Source of the DNA: Polynucleobacter sp. GWA2_45_21
Lineage (GTDB): Bacteria > Pseudomonadota > Gammaproteobacteria > Burkholderiales > Burkholderiaceae
DNA length: 64,000 bases
Assembly: GCF_001830325.1 (NCBI RefSeq)
Contig: NZ_MHZG01000008.1
Span: 1 to 64,000 of the forward strand
Direction of reading: 5' to 3'
Part shown: positions 21,563 through 32,065 of the stretch, in pieces
Position numbering within the stretch: position 1 is the first letter of the stretch
Layout: each line of letters begins with the position of its first letter
Notes under the pieces: generated by a model
The model's input: only the letters and a program-made list of their open reading frames with translations
Told to the model about the DNA's origin: nothing
Databases searched by the model: none
Translations under genes and position numbers: made by a program

Positions 21563-23551
21563 ATGGCTACACGTAAAACTTCCGAATACAGCGAATCATC
21601 GATTCAGGTTCTAAAAGGACTTGAACCCGTCCGTCAGCGGCCGGGAATGTACACCCGCACCGACAATCCTTTGCACATCATCCAGGAGGTGCTCGATAAC
21701 GCTTCTGATGAGGCTTTGGGCGGATTTGGCAAACAAATCATCGTCACATTGCATACTGATAGCAGTGTGAGCGTGGAAGATGATGGGCGTGGCATCCCCG
21801 TTGGTATTCATCCAACTGAGAAGTTGCCGGTCGTAGAAATCGTTTTTACCCAACTTCATGCTGGCGGTAAGTTTGAAAAAGGCACTGGTGGTGCCTATGC
21901 TTTCTCTGGTGGTTTGCATGGTGTTGGTGTGTCCGTTACCAATGCCTTATCGAAGCGTTTAGAGGTCACGGTCTGGCGTGAAGGCCAAGTCTCTACATTG
22001 ACCTTTGCTGATGGCAAGGTCATCGAAAAGCTTAAAACTAGTGCTGCCGGTAAAGAAGATAAATCACACGGAACCCGTGTGCGTGCATGGCCCGATGGCA
22101 AGTACTTTGATAGCGCTGCCATCCCAATGCCAGAACTCATTCGCCTCTTGCGCTCTAAAGCAGTATTGCTGCCAGGTGTCAAAGTCACCCTGATTCAAGA
22201 AAAGTCTGGTGAGAGCCAAACTTGGCAATATGCCCAAGGCTTACGCGGCTACTTAAATGAAGCGATGGCCCAAGCTGGCCATGGCGCTGAAGTGATTCCG
22301 CCATTTGAAGGTGAGCAATATGCCACCGGAAATGGTGACGATGATTCCTTTGCTGAAGGAGAGGGCGCGGCTTGGGTTGTAACTTGGACTGAAGATGGTC
22401 CTCCAGTACGTGAGAGTTATGTGAACTTAATTCCGACCCCAGCAGGCGGAACCCATGAGAGCGGATTGCGTGAAGGTCTCTTTAATGCCGTTAAAGGCTT
22501 TATTGAGATGCATGCATTGCAACCAAAAGGCGTGAAGCTCATGCCAGAGGATGTATTTGCCCGTGCCTCATTTATTTTGTCTGCCAAGGTATTGGATCCA
22601 CAGTTTCAAGGGCAAATTAAAGAGCGCTTGAACTCCAGAGATGCAGTGCGTTTAGTTTCTGGTTACGCTAAATCTGCACTCGAGCTTTGGTTAAACGAGC
22701 ATGTGGACTACGGTCGTAAATTAGCGGACTTAGTAATCAAGCAGGCGCAGGCACGAACCCGTGCCGGTCAAAAAGTCGAAAAGAAAAAATCTTCTGGTGT
22801 TGCCGTTCTACCTGGAAAACTCACCGACTGTGAGAGCCAAGACATTGGCCTGAATGAAATCTTCCTCGTTGAGGGTGATTCAGCGGGTGGCTCCGCCAAG
22901 ATGGGTCGAAACAAAGAGTATCAAGCGATTCTGCCTTTACGCGGTAAGGTTCTTAATACCTGGGAAGCGGAGCGTGATCGCTTATTTGCAAACAACGAAG
23001 TGCACGACATTGCCGTTGCCATTGGCGTAGATCCCCATGGCGCTAATGACAGCCCTGATTTATCAAACCTGCGCTATGGCAAGGTCTGTATCTTGTCAGA
23101 TGCGGACGTCGATGGTGCTCATATTCAGGTATTGCTGCTGACTTTGTTCTATAAACACTTTCCAAAACTAATCGAATTGGGTCATGTACATATTTCAAGA
23201 CCACCTTTGTTTAGGGTGGATGCGCCAGCACGTGGCAAAAAGCCTGCACAAAAAATTTATGCGCTTGATGCAAATGAACTTCAAGCCATTGAAGATAAAT
23301 TGCGCAAGGATGGCGTTAAGGAATCTGCTTGGCAAATCTCTCGCTTCAAAGGCTTGGGTGAGATGAGTGCTGAGCAATTATGGGATACCACTTTGAATCC
23401 AGACACCCGCCGCCTATTACCGGTGACATTGGGTACTTGGACAGAAGATGAAACGATTAAAACAATGGATATGTTGATGGGTAAATCCGAGTCCGGGGCG
23501 CGTCGTGATTGGTTGGAAGAGCGCGGTAACGAAGTAGAGGCGGATATCTAA
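21563..23551 (+). CDS. parE: DNA topoisomerase IV subunit B
   Basis: GHKL ATPase motifs, [14 protein letters not shown], followed by parC. Confidence 0.95.
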   Translation: MATRKTSEYSESSIQVLKGLEPVRQRPGMYTRTDNPLHIIQEVLDNASDEALGGFGKQIIVTLHTDSSVSVEDDGRGIPVGIHPTEKLPVVEIVFTQLHAGGKFEKGTGGAYAFSGGLHGVGVSVTNALSKRLEVTVWREGQVSTLTFADGKVIEKLKTSAAGKEDKSHGTRVRAWPDGKYFDSAAIPMPELIRLLRSKAVLLPGVKVTLIQEKSGESQTWQYAQGLRGYLNEAMAQAGHGAEVIPPFEGEQYATGNGDDDSFAEGEGAAWVVTWTEDGPPVRESYVNLIPTPAGGTHESGLREGLFNAVKGFIEMHALQPKGVKLMPEDVFARASFILSAKVLDPQFQGQIKERLNSRDAVRLVSGYAKSALELWLNEHVDYGRKLADLVIKQAQARTRAGQKVEKKKSSGVAVLPGKLTDCESQDIGLNEIFLVEGDSAGGSAKMGRNKEYQAILPLRGKVLNTWEAERDRLFANNEVHDIAVAIGVDPHGANDSPDLSNLRYGKVCILSDADVDGAHIQVLLLTLFYKHFPKLIELGHVHISRPPLFRVDAPARGKKPAQKIYALDANELQAIEDKLRKDGVKESAWQISRFKGLGEMSAEQLWDTTLNPDTRRLLPVTLGTWTEDETIKTMDMLMGKSESGARRDWLEERGNEVEADI

Positions 23552-25998
23552 TGGCAACTAAAAAAACTCCAGGCGGCACTGGTTCTGACGATCAAGCAGA
23601 CTTGTTCGCAGGCGAACCGATTGAAATGAACATCGTTGAAGTGGATGAGCTGATTGCTCCTCAAGCAGGTGGGCCAGCTGATCCTCATGATCCAAAAAAG
23701 ATCGAGCTCAATGAAGATGACAAAGATAGCCTAACGCTGGCGGTATACGCAGAGCGCGCCTATCTTGACTACGCCATTAGCGTGGTTAAAGGCCGTGCCT
23801 TGCCAGATGTTTCGGATGGTCAAAAGCCAGTACAGCGCCGTATTCTGTTCTCAATGAGTGAGATGGGTTTACGAGCTGATGCTAAGCCAGTCAAAAGTGC
23901 TCGTGTAGTTGGTGACGTCTTGGGTAAATTTCATCCCCATGGCGACCAATCTGCTTATGACGCATTGGTGCGTCTTGCACAGAGCTTCTCACTACGTTAC
24001 CCATTGATTGATGGTCAAGGTAATTTCGGCTCACGTGATGGCGATGGTGCAGCGGCTATGCGTTACACCGAGGCTCGTTTAACTAAGATTGCCGGTCTCT
24101 TACTCAGTGAGATTGATGAAGGCACCGTGGACTTTGCGCCGAACTATGACGGATCTTTCCAAGAGCCTAAGTTATTACCAGCGCGTTTACCCTTTGTTCT
24201 CTTGAATGGCGCATCCGGTATTGCTGTGGGTATGGCAACAGAGATTCCTTCGCATAATTTACGTGAAGTTGCTAGCGCAGCGATTGCTTTGATGAAGTCT
24301 CCGAAGATGAGTACTTCAGAGCTATTAGAGATCATGCCTGGTCCAGACTATCCAGGTGGCGGTCAAATCATTTCTTCTCCAGCAGAGATTGCACAGATTT
24401 ATGAAGCAGGGCGAGGGAGTCTCAAAGTGCGCGCTCGCTGGTCTATTGAAGAGTTGGCTCGTGGTCAGTGGCAAATTGTGGTCAATGAGTTGCCACCATC
24501 CACATCATCACAGCGCGTATTACAAGAGATCGAAGAAATTACCAACCCGAAGGTCAAGGTTGGCAAAAAGACATTGACTCCTGAGCAAAACAATCTCAAG
24601 TCCACCATCTTGAATGTGCTTGATGGTGTGCGTGACGAGTCCAGTAAAGATGCGGCTGTGCGTTTGGTATTTGAGCCTAAGAGTAAAAATATTGACGTCA
24701 ATGAGTTCGTGAACTTGCTACTGGCCCACACTTCTTTGGAATCCAATGCGCCAATGAACTTGGTGATGATTGGTACTGATGGCCGTCCACGTCAAAAAGG
24801 CCTCAAAGAGATTATTGCTGAGTGGATTTCTTTCAGGGTGGGAACTGTTACAAGGCGTACTCAGCATCGCTTGGGTAAAGTTAATGACCGGATGCATATT
24901 TTGGAAGGGCGCCTCATTGTTCTTCTGAATATTGATAAGGTCATCAAGATCATTCGCAATAGCGATGAGCCTAAGGCTGACCTCATTAAAGAATTTAAGC
25001 TGAGCGATCGTCAGGCGGAAGATATCTTGGATATCCGTTTGCGTCAGTTGGCTAGACTGGAAGGCATCAAGATTGAGCAAGAGTTAAAAGAGCTCAAGTC
25101 TGAGCGCGATGATCTTGAAGGTTTATTACAGAGCGACACCGTATTGCGTAAGCGCATCATCAAAGAAATCGAATCCGATATGAAGGATTTTGGTGATGAT
25201 CGTCGTACCTTGATTCAGGAAGATAAGCGCGCTGTTGCCGAGACTAAGGTATTGGATGAGCCAGTAACAGTGATCGTGTCCCAAAAAGGTTGGGTGCGTG
25301 TACGTCAAGGTCATGAACATGATGCAACTCAGTTTGGCTTCAAGGCAGGCGATGCACTTTATGGAACATTTGAGTGCCGCACAGTCGATGTGATGCAAGG
25401 CTTTGGTAGTGATGGCCGCGTCTATACGGTTCCCGTCAGCGAATTACCAGGTGCTCGTGGCGATGGTTCGCCATTAACGAGCTTTGTGAATTTGGCAGCT
25501 GGATCGCAGATGGTGGCCTACTATGCCGGCCAATCTGATGATCTTGTACTTATCTCAACTCGATCTGGTAATGGTTTCCTAGCAAACGTTGCAGACATGA
25601 CTACCCGTAACAAGGCTGGTAAGTCATTCGTTGGCATCGATAGCAAGTTCCCAGGCGGTGATGCACCGCTCGGAGCCGCTAAAGTAACTGCCGGAATGAA
25701 GCAGGTTGCCTGCTTATCTGAGAGTTCTAAATTGCTAGTTTTCCCACTCGATGAGCTCAAGCGTTTACCTACTGGTGGTAAAGGCGTGATTTTGATGGGC
25801 TTGGATGATAAAGAGAAGTTAGCTTCTGCAATTGCTGTTGGACCCGATGGTGCTACGTATTCTGGTGCGGGACGTGCAGGCAAGCCAACAGAATTAAGTC
25901 TAGATGCAAAAACCTTGAAGTCGTTTGCGGGAAATCGTGCTCGTAAAGGTCACTTTGTGGAGCCAAGACTCAAAGATGGAAAGCTGAAAGCAAATTAA
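23551..25998 (+). CDS. parC: DNA topoisomerase IV subunit A
   Basis: [33 protein letters not shown] catalytic Tyr; TAATG overlap with parE. Confidence 0.95.
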   Translation: MATKKTPGGTGSDDQADLFAGEPIEMNIVEVDELIAPQAGGPADPHDPKKIELNEDDKDSLTLAVYAERAYLDYAISVVKGRALPDVSDGQKPVQRRILFSMSEMGLRADAKPVKSARVVGDVLGKFHPHGDQSAYDALVRLAQSFSLRYPLIDGQGNFGSRDGDGAAAMRYTEARLTKIAGLLLSEIDEGTVDFAPNYDGSFQEPKLLPARLPFVLLNGASGIAVGMATEIPSHNLREVASAAIALMKSPKMSTSELLEIMPGPDYPGGGQIISSPAEIAQIYEAGRGSLKVRARWSIEELARGQWQIVVNELPPSTSSQRVLQEIEEITNPKVKVGKKTLTPEQNNLKSTILNVLDGVRDESSKDAAVRLVFEPKSKNIDVNEFVNLLLAHTSLESNAPMNLVMIGTDGRPRQKGLKEIIAEWISFRVGTVTRRTQHRLGKVNDRMHILEGRLIVLLNIDKVIKIIRNSDEPKADLIKEFKLSDRQAEDILDIRLRQLARLEGIKIEQELKELKSERDDLEGLLQSDTVLRKRIIKEIESDMKDFGDDRRTLIQEDKRAVAETKVLDEPVTVIVSQKGWVRVRQGHEHDATQFGFKAGDALYGTFECRTVDVMQGFGSDGRVYTVPVSELPGARGDGSPLTSFVNLAAGSQMVAYYAGQSDDLVLISTRSGNGFLANVADMTTRNKAGKSFVGIDSKFPGGDAPLGAAKVTAGMKQVACLSESSKLLVFPLDELKRLPTGGKGVILMGLDDKEKLASAIAVGPDGATYSGAGRAGKPTELSLDAKTLKSFAGNRARKGHFVEPRLKDGKLKAN

Positions 25999-26020
25999 GA
26001 GCCTATTTTAGTTTTGCGGA

Positions 26021-26057
26021 ATAAAAAACCCGACCATCATTTGATCGGGTTTTTTAT
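26021..26057. terminator. Intrinsic bidirectional terminator between parC and xdhC-like gene
   Basis: ATAAAAAACCCGA...TCGGGTTTTTTAT perfect 13-nt arms. Confidence 0.9.
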
Positions 26058-26064
26058 TTGCCAA

Positions 26065-27024
26065 TTAGACCTTCTTGGGGATCGGTACACCGTATTTCAC
26101 GGCAATCACTTCGGCCAAAATCGATACCGCGATTTCTGGTGGGGTTAAAGCGCCGATAAATAGGCCAACAGGTCCATGAAGGCGCTCAACTTGTTCCTGT
26201 GTCACATCAAACTCCAGTAAGCGGGCTTTTCGCTTTTGAGTATTGATTCTGCTACCCAGCGCCCCAACATAGAAGGCGGGGGACTTTAATGCCTCCATTA
26301 AGGCCATATCATCAAGCTTGGGATCATGCGTTAGGGCAACCACAGCAGTATGGGAGTCCACACCAATTTCTAAAAGCACGTCATCTGGCATTCCCTTAAT
26401 AAATTGAATGTGCTCCCGATTAATGCCCTCCGCGTATTCTTCGCGTGGGTCAATCACAATCACTTCAAAGTCTGATGCAAGGGCAAAGTCAGCGGTGTAC
26501 AGAGACAGTTGTCCTGCGCCAATAATGACCATTCGCCATCGAGGGCCATAAGTGGTTTTCATTAAACGTTCATCACAAATAAACGCCTCATGACGATTGC
26601 CAGCCTCCAGAGTAGATTTGCCGGTGATTAGATCAACTGTGCGGGAGGTAATTTGGTGATTGCTAATGGACGCTAGAATATTCTCCAGAATCGCCAATTC
26701 TGGTTTTGGTTCTACCAGTAGACGTAGCGTTCCGCCACAAGGTAAGCCAAAGCGGGCCGCCTCTTGCTGGCTAACGCCATAGACCACCATTTCTGGCAGG
26801 TCTCTCGTCAAGATTTCAGTTTGAACACGCCGAATCAAGTCATCTTCGACGCATCCACCAGAGACTGATCCAGTGACTTGTCCGTCACCCCGAATGGCTA
26901 ACCAAGAGCCGATCGGTCTCGGAGCAGAGCCCCATGTCTCAACAACCGTGGCGATTGCAACGGGATGACCAGATTTGAGCCAATCCACTGCGGCCTTTAA
27001 TACGCTTAAATCAGTGCTGTTCAT
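26065..27024 (-). CDS. XdhC/CoxI family molybdenum hydroxylase maturation protein
   Basis: VATVVETWGSAPRPIGSWLAI; GSVSGGCVE; YVGALGSR. Confidence 0.9.
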   Translation of the reverse strand: MNSTDLSVLKAAVDWLKSGHPVAIATVVETWGSAPRPIGSWLAIRGDGQVTGSVSGGCVEDDLIRRVQTEILTRDLPEMVVYGVSQQEAARFGLPCGGTLRLLVEPKPELAILENILASISNHQITSRTVDLITGKSTLEAGNRHEAFICDERLMKTTYGPRWRMVIIGAGQLSLYTADFALASDFEVIVIDPREEYAEGINREHIQFIKGMPDDVLLEIGVDSHTAVVALTHDPKLDDMALMEALKSPAFYVGALGSRINTQKRKARLLEFDVTQEQVERLHGPVGLFIGALTPPEIAVSILAEVIAVKYGVPIPKKV

Positions 27025-27101
27025 TTCTTGTCTTTAGTTTCTTATATTTAATTTTTTTGTCTTTATTATTTTTTGTAGGCAATGTAATTATTATCTCTCT
27101 A

Positions 27102-27758
27102 ATGACAAGTTCCAGCTCATCCGTTCCAGCCAAGCAAATACGGCTTGCTGTGCTTTTACTCGCAGCAGGTGAGGGCAGTAGGATGGGCACGCATCCCAAA
27201 GCCTTGCTTCATCGAGATGGCCAAACCCTTTTACAGCGATTTTCAACTTCTATCAAAGGGTTTAATCCTGTTGAATACATCGTAGTTACTGGCTTCCATG
27301 CTCAGGTAATTGAGGCGGAGATTGCTAAGCTGAACACCTCACTTGCTTGCCAAATGAGGGTTGTTCAAAATCCCCACCCAGAGAGAGGCCAGGCTTCATC
27401 TGTTCGCCTAGGACTTGAATCCCTCCGGGAAAAATTTGATGTCTTATTAGTTGCACTGTCGGATCAACCTCTAATTGGAGCGGCAGAGGTCCAAGATTTA
27501 CTTGGTGAGTTCGCCAAGCGAGAGGCTGGCGAGGAAATTATTCTGCCAATGGTGGAGGGTAAGCGCGGTAATCCAGTGCTGTTTTCTTACGCAGCGATCT
27601 TAGATGTGCTGAATACCCCCGATATGGTTTGTCGAGTCTATATGGATGCCCATCCCAGCTATGTCAGAAAAATGCACACGAGCAATCAGGCATATGTCAT
27701 GGATGTCGACACGCCAGAAGACATCCAAAAGCACAAATTAAACCTGTTTAGTTCTTAA
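27102..27758 (+). CDS. MocA/MobA-like nucleotidyltransferase (molybdenum cofactor cytidylyltransferase-type)
   Basis: LLLAAGEGSRMGTHPKALL; VALSDQPLI. Confidence 0.85.
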   Translation: MTSSSSSVPAKQIRLAVLLLAAGEGSRMGTHPKALLHRDGQTLLQRFSTSIKGFNPVEYIVVTGFHAQVIEAEIAKLNTSLACQMRVVQNPHPERGQASSVRLGLESLREKFDVLLVALSDQPLIGAAEVQDLLGEFAKREAGEEIILPMVEGKRGNPVLFSYAAILDVLNTPDMVCRVYMDAHPSYVRKMHTSNQAYVMDVDTPEDIQKHKLNLFSS

Positions 27759-28213
27759 ATCTCAGCAATCAACTCGATTTCAACGCAGGCACCCAAAGGA
27801 ATTTGAGCAACGCCAAATGCGCTACGGGCATGCTTGCCGGCCTCCCCAAAGACCTTAAAGAGTAATTCTGAGCAGCCATTAACAACTAAGTGCTGCTCAG
27901 TAAATTCAGAGGTGGAGTTCACGAGACCCATGACTTTCACAATTCGCTTTACCTTGTCGAGTGAGCCCAGATGATTTTGTAGAGTCGAAATTAAATCAAT
28001 TGCAATTGATCTTGCTGCAGCTTTACCAGTCTCCGTATCCACGTCTAAACCAAGCTTACCAACCCAGGGCTTGCCATCTTTTTTGGCGATATGACCGGAT
28101 AAAAATACAGTATTACCGGTAGTGGCTGCCATGACATAAGCGGCAGCAGGGGGTCCAGGTGGCGGTAAATCGATACCCAGGGTTTTGAGGCGATCGCTAA
28201 TGTGATTTGTCAT
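27755..28213 (-). CDS. RidA/YjgF family protein
   Basis: GNTVFLSGHIAKKDGKP; RSAFGVAQIPLGACVEIE. Confidence 0.85.
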   Translation of the reverse strand: MTNHISDRLKTLGIDLPPPGPPAAAYVMAATTGNTVFLSGHIAKKDGKPWVGKLGLDVDTETGKAAARSIAIDLISTLQNHLGSLDKVKRIVKVMGLVNSTSEFTEQHLVVNGCSELLFKVFGEAGKHARSAFGVAQIPLGACVEIELIAEI

Positions 28214-28286
28214 ATGGTTTTAGAAAGGAGTAAGAGATGAAAAAAAGAAATTGATAAACAGTGATGTTTGAGTAAATCTTACTAGA

Positions 28287-29462
28287 TTACTTGGATAGTT
28301 GACGCATGGCATTTTCAAGGCCATTTAATGTAACGGGGTACATGCGGTCTTTCATCAAGTTCTTCATGATGTCGATTGATTGGCGATATTGCCAAACTGA
28401 TTCGGGTTCCGGATTAAGCCATGCAAAGTGAGGGAAGTGATCAATGAGACGATTAATCCACGTTGCACCAGTTTCTCGGTTGTTGTATTCCACTGACCCA
28501 TTAGGACTCAGAATCTCATAAGGGGACATCGTGGCATCCCCAATAAAAATGAGCTTGTAGTCTGGACCATATTTATTAATGATGTCTTGTGTAGCAGTGA
28601 CTTGATCGCGTCTACGGCGATTGCTCTGCCAGAGATGTTCATACACGCAGTTATGGAAGTAGTAATACTCCAAGTGTTTGAATTCAGTTTTGACGGCGGT
28701 GAATAATTCAGAGATGCGTTGAATATGATCATCCATAGATCCGCCAACATCCATTAACAGCATTACTTTGACTTGGTTATGACGCTCGGGTCGCATTTGA
28801 ATGTCGAGCATCCCGGCATTTGCCGCCGTCGAGTGGATAGTCTTATCCAGATCTAACTCAAGACTGGAGCCTTCTCGAGCAAAACGGCGCAAGCGGCGTA
28901 ATGCCATTTTGATATTGCGCGTACCTAAACTGAGGTCGCTATCGTAATCCTTAAATTCGCGCGCTTCCCAAACTTTAATAGCCGTCCGATTACCAGCACT
29001 TTCGCCCCCAATTCGAATACCTTCAGGGTGATAGCCGCTATGGCCAAAAGGCGATGAACCTCCAGCACCAATCCACTTATTACCGCCGCCATGCCATTCC
29101 TTCTGCTCCTTCAGGAGTTCTTGAAGGCGCTTTTGTAAGGCCTCAGGACCGCCTAATTTCTTGAGTGCTGCTTTTTCTTCTTCGCTCAATACGCGTTGTA
29201 ATTTTTTCTCAAGCCAGTCCAGCGGAATATTCGGTGCCAATGCAATGATTTGCTCTACGCCATTAAAGTAAGCGCCAAAGACTTGATCAAAGTGATCAAA
29301 GTGCTGCTCATCCTTTACTAGGGTCATTCGCGCTAGTTGATAAAACTCATCAATTGAAGGATTGATGACGCCTTCTTTTAAAGCCTCAAGAAGCGTTAAA
29401 AACTCTCGAACTGAAACAGGCACCTTAGCCTCTTTGAGCTTGAGAAAAAATTGAATCAACAT
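28287..29462 (-). CDS. VWA domain, CoxE-like protein
   Basis: MLLMDVGGSMDDH MIDAS-like motif; pairs with MoxR ATPase. Confidence 0.85.
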   Translation of the reverse strand: MLIQFFLKLKEAKVPVSVREFLTLLEALKEGVINPSIDEFYQLARMTLVKDEQHFDHFDQVFGAYFNGVEQIIALAPNIPLDWLEKKLQRVLSEEEKAALKKLGGPEALQKRLQELLKEQKEWHGGGNKWIGAGGSSPFGHSGYHPEGIRIGGESAGNRTAIKVWEAREFKDYDSDLSLGTRNIKMALRRLRRFAREGSSLELDLDKTIHSTAANAGMLDIQMRPERHNQVKVMLLMDVGGSMDDHIQRISELFTAVKTEFKHLEYYYFHNCVYEHLWQSNRRRRDQVTATQDIINKYGPDYKLIFIGDATMSPYEILSPNGSVEYNNRETGATWINRLIDHFPHFAWLNPEPESVWQYRQSIDIMKNLMKDRMYPVTLNGLENAMRQLSK

Positions 29463-29495
29463 GATTCAGCTATCGCGATATGAAGGTAGGTGAGA

Positions 29496-30353
29496 TCAGC
29501 GGTGATTTCGGTTCATCATCACAAGACGCTCGAAGAGATGAATATCTTGTTCATTCTTGAGTAGCGCGCCATGCAGCGGTGGAATCGTAATTTTCTCTTC
29601 ACTGCTATAGAGTGCATCTGCTGGAATATCTTCTGCCAGCAAAAGTTTTAACCAGTCAATGAGCTCTGAGGTTGAAGGTTTCTTCTTCAAGCCTGGCAAT
29701 GATCGGATCTGGTAAAAAGATTTAAGGGCTGCTTCAAGCAATTCTTGTTTGATATCGGGATGATGCACATCAACGATGCTTTGCATGGTTCCAGCATCCG
29801 GAAATGAGATGTAGTGAAAGAAGCAGCGACGCAAAAATGCATCGGGCAATTCTTTTTCATTATTTGAGGTGATGATGACAAGAGGGCGGTGCTTTGCTTT
29901 TATGAGCTCACGGGTTTCGTATACATAAAACTCCATGCGATCAATTTCTCTCAAGAGATCATTAGGAAACTCAATATCTGCTTTATCAATCTCATCAATT
30001 AAAAGCACAACGGGTTCGTCGGCCTCAAATGCTTGCCAAAGGACACCTTTCACAATGTAGTTACGAATGTCGTTTACTTTTTCATCACCAAGCTGAGAGT
30101 CTCTTAGCCTGCTAACCGCATCGTATTCATACAGACCTTGTTGAGCTTTTGTGGTGGATTTAATATGCCATTGCATGAGCGGCATATTCAGGGCTGCAGC
30201 GACTTCCTCGGCCAACATGGTTTTCCCCGTCCCCGGTTCGCCTTTAATCAATAGGGGCCGCTGAAGCTGAAAAGCGGCATTTACCGCCAATTTCAAGTCA
30301 TCAGTAGCAACATAGCTTTTGGAGCCATCAAAACGGGATTTGGTCTTTGTCAT
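29496..30353 (-). CDS. MoxR-type AAA+ ATPase (CoxD-like)
   Basis: Walker A LIKGEPGTGKTMLAEE; Walker B VVLLIDEIDKAD. Confidence 0.9.
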   Translation of the reverse strand: MTKTKSRFDGSKSYVATDDLKLAVNAAFQLQRPLLIKGEPGTGKTMLAEEVAAALNMPLMQWHIKSTTKAQQGLYEYDAVSRLRDSQLGDEKVNDIRNYIVKGVLWQAFEADEPVVLLIDEIDKADIEFPNDLLREIDRMEFYVYETRELIKAKHRPLVIITSNNEKELPDAFLRRCFFHYISFPDAGTMQSIVDVHHPDIKQELLEAALKSFYQIRSLPGLKKKPSTSELIDWLKLLLAEDIPADALYSSEEKITIPPLHGALLKNEQDIHLFERLVMMNRNHR

Positions 30354-30483
30354 GGTTGGGGCAATAAATTTGTCTGAAACAGCATTCAAGTATAGGTAAA
30401 AGGGTGCTTATTTTCAGTGTTTTTACTGATTTCAGGACCTGAATCACGGCAATGCGCTCTGTCTCCGCTATACTCTTCCCAAA

Positions 30484-30497
30484 TTGATTTAAATCAA
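30484..30497. promoter_or_regulatory. FNR/CRP-family type binding site
   Basis: TTGATTTAAATCAA, perfect TTGAT-N4-ATCAA dyad upstream of cytochrome c gene. Confidence 0.7.
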
Positions 30498-30517
30498 ACT
30501 TGTTAATGATGATTTCT

Positions 30518-30883
30518 ATGAAAAAACACCTCATTCTTTCCCAATTGACTCTGTGTGCTGCCTTGGCTTTTGCTGGATTTGCCGCACAAGCTCAAGACGT
30601 AAAAGGTTCAGCTCAGGCTGGACAAGGCAAGGTTTGGCTTTGCATTGGTTGCCACTCCATCCCGGACTATCGTGCTGACTATCCCTTGGTCTATAGAGTT
30701 CCAATGTTAGGCGGTCAAAATGCCGCGTACATTGCTAGCTCCTTAGCTGCCTACAAAAAAGGTGAAAGAAAGCATCCAACGATGCGTTCTATTGCTGCCA
30801 GCTTGTCTGATCAAGACATGGCCGACCTTGGCGAATACTATGCTGCGCAGACTGCCAGCTCACCAAATAACCCATTGAAGTGA
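30518..30883 (+). CDS. Cytochrome c (c4/c553-like)
   Basis: Signal peptide, heme motif CIGCH; ORF extends to 30500 but MKKH is a better start. Confidence 0.85.
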   Translation: MKKHLILSQLTLCAALAFAGFAAQAQDVKGSAQAGQGKVWLCIGCHSIPDYRADYPLVYRVPMLGGQNAAYIASSLAAYKKGERKHPTMRSIAASLSDQDMADLGEYYAAQTASSPNNPLK

Positions 30884-30900
30884 TATTTAGAGGCACGTTT

Positions 30901-31245
30901 ATGAAATTCGCACTAATTACCGCCATTCTGTTATCCAGTATTGGTGTTGCTCAAGCAGCTAGCGCCGATAAAGGCAAAGCCCTAGTAGAGAAGGCCAACT
31001 GTGCCTCTTGCCATGGTGCTGGCCTGAACGCTCCAATCTTGCCTGCTTACCCAAAGTTAGCTGGTCAGTACCCTGATTACCTTTACTACGCTTTGCGTGC
31101 TTATCAAGTTGGTGGTTCTAATGCCCAATTTGGTCGCAATAACGCTGTAATGTCTTCACAAGTACAGTCATTTTCAGATGCAGACCTTCAAGATATGGCT
31201 GCATACATCTCTAAATTACCTGGAAATTTCGTCATTAAGAAGTAA
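30901..31245 (+). CDS. Cytochrome c
   Basis: Signal peptide MKFALITAILLSSIGVAQA; CASCH heme motif. Confidence 0.9.
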   Translation: MKFALITAILLSSIGVAQAASADKGKALVEKANCASCHGAGLNAPILPAYPKLAGQYPDYLYYALRAYQVGGSNAQFGRNNAVMSSQVQSFSDADLQDMAAYISKLPGNFVIKK

Positions 31246-31271
31246 TCCAGGGATTTGAGCGGTTCAAACTA

Positions 31272-31300
31272 AAAGGCTTAGGTTAATCACCTAAGCCTTT
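31272..31300. terminator. Intrinsic terminator
   Basis: AAAGGCTTAGGT-TAATC-ACCTAAGCCTTT. Confidence 0.85.
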
Positions 31301-31330
31301 GTTCTTTATAAGTATCTTTGTTTTATAGCG

Positions 31331-31969
31331 CTATTTAGTTGCCTCAAGACCTCTAGCCAGGTGCTTGCGCATCGCTTGCTCTGCAGCCAGAGGATCTCTT
31401 TTGAGGATCGCCTGCAGAATTTCACGATGTTCAATTAATGAGCTGAGTAAACGACCGCTTCTACTTAAAGAATCACGTCTTTGTAGTTTAAGAACCTTGC
31501 GTAGGTCGTCAATGACCCCATTCATCCATTTATTACCAGCAATTTCTTGGATTAACTCATGAAATTTGACGTTAATTTCAAAGAACTGCTCTAAATCTCG
31601 GTCTGCAGCCGCCTTTTCTAAGCGGTGATGGATGTTATCCAGCTGGGTAAGTTGGGCCTCTGAGGCTTTAATAGCGGTTTCTTTGGCTGCTTGACCCTCT
31701 AAGAGGGATAGGACTGTGAAGATTTGCTCGAGATCGCGCCGATCTACCTCGGTGACGTAGGCGCCTTTGTTCATTTTGGTGGTTACTAAGCCCTCTGAGG
31801 CCAGAACTTTGATTGCTTCGCGCATCGGAGTTCTGCTGATTCCAAAGGCTATTGCAAGACTTTGCTCATCTAGCCAACTGCCTGGGGCTAGTTCATGGGA
31901 AAAGATTTGCTCGCGCAGTCGCTCAGCAACGTCTTCGTATAAGGGTCTATTAATTAGTTTTGTATTCAT
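31331..31969 (-). CDS. GntR family (FCD subfamily) transcriptional regulator
   Basis: LREQIFSHELAPGSWLDEQSLAIAFGISRTPMREAIKVLASEGLV wHTH. Confidence 0.92.
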   Translation of the reverse strand: MNTKLINRPLYEDVAERLREQIFSHELAPGSWLDEQSLAIAFGISRTPMREAIKVLASEGLVTTKMNKGAYVTEVDRRDLEQIFTVLSLLEGQAAKETAIKASEAQLTQLDNIHHRLEKAAADRDLEQFFEINVKFHELIQEIAGNKWMNGVIDDLRKVLKLQRRDSLSRSGRLLSSLIEHREILQAILKRDPLAAEQAMRKHLARGLEATK

Positions 31970-31970
31970 A

Positions 31971-31986
31971 ATTATGTATACAGTAT
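31971..31986. promoter_or_regulatory. Candidate GntR operator
   Basis: TGTATACA palindrome (31975-31982) between divergent gntR and scpA. Confidence 0.5.
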
Positions 31987-32065
31987 CTAGACAAATTGAA
32001 AAATGTCAAGCAAAATAACCCCACAAATTTAGTAACAATGTAATAAAGCCAACCAGGAGTGCTTT

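Noticed and set aside
21611-21919. 102-aa antisense ORF in parE
   Set aside because: Shadow ORF opposite the ATPase domain
24718-25080. 120-aa antisense ORF inside parC (also 25521..25883)
   Set aside because: Antisense to conserved parC; no start context or recognised domain
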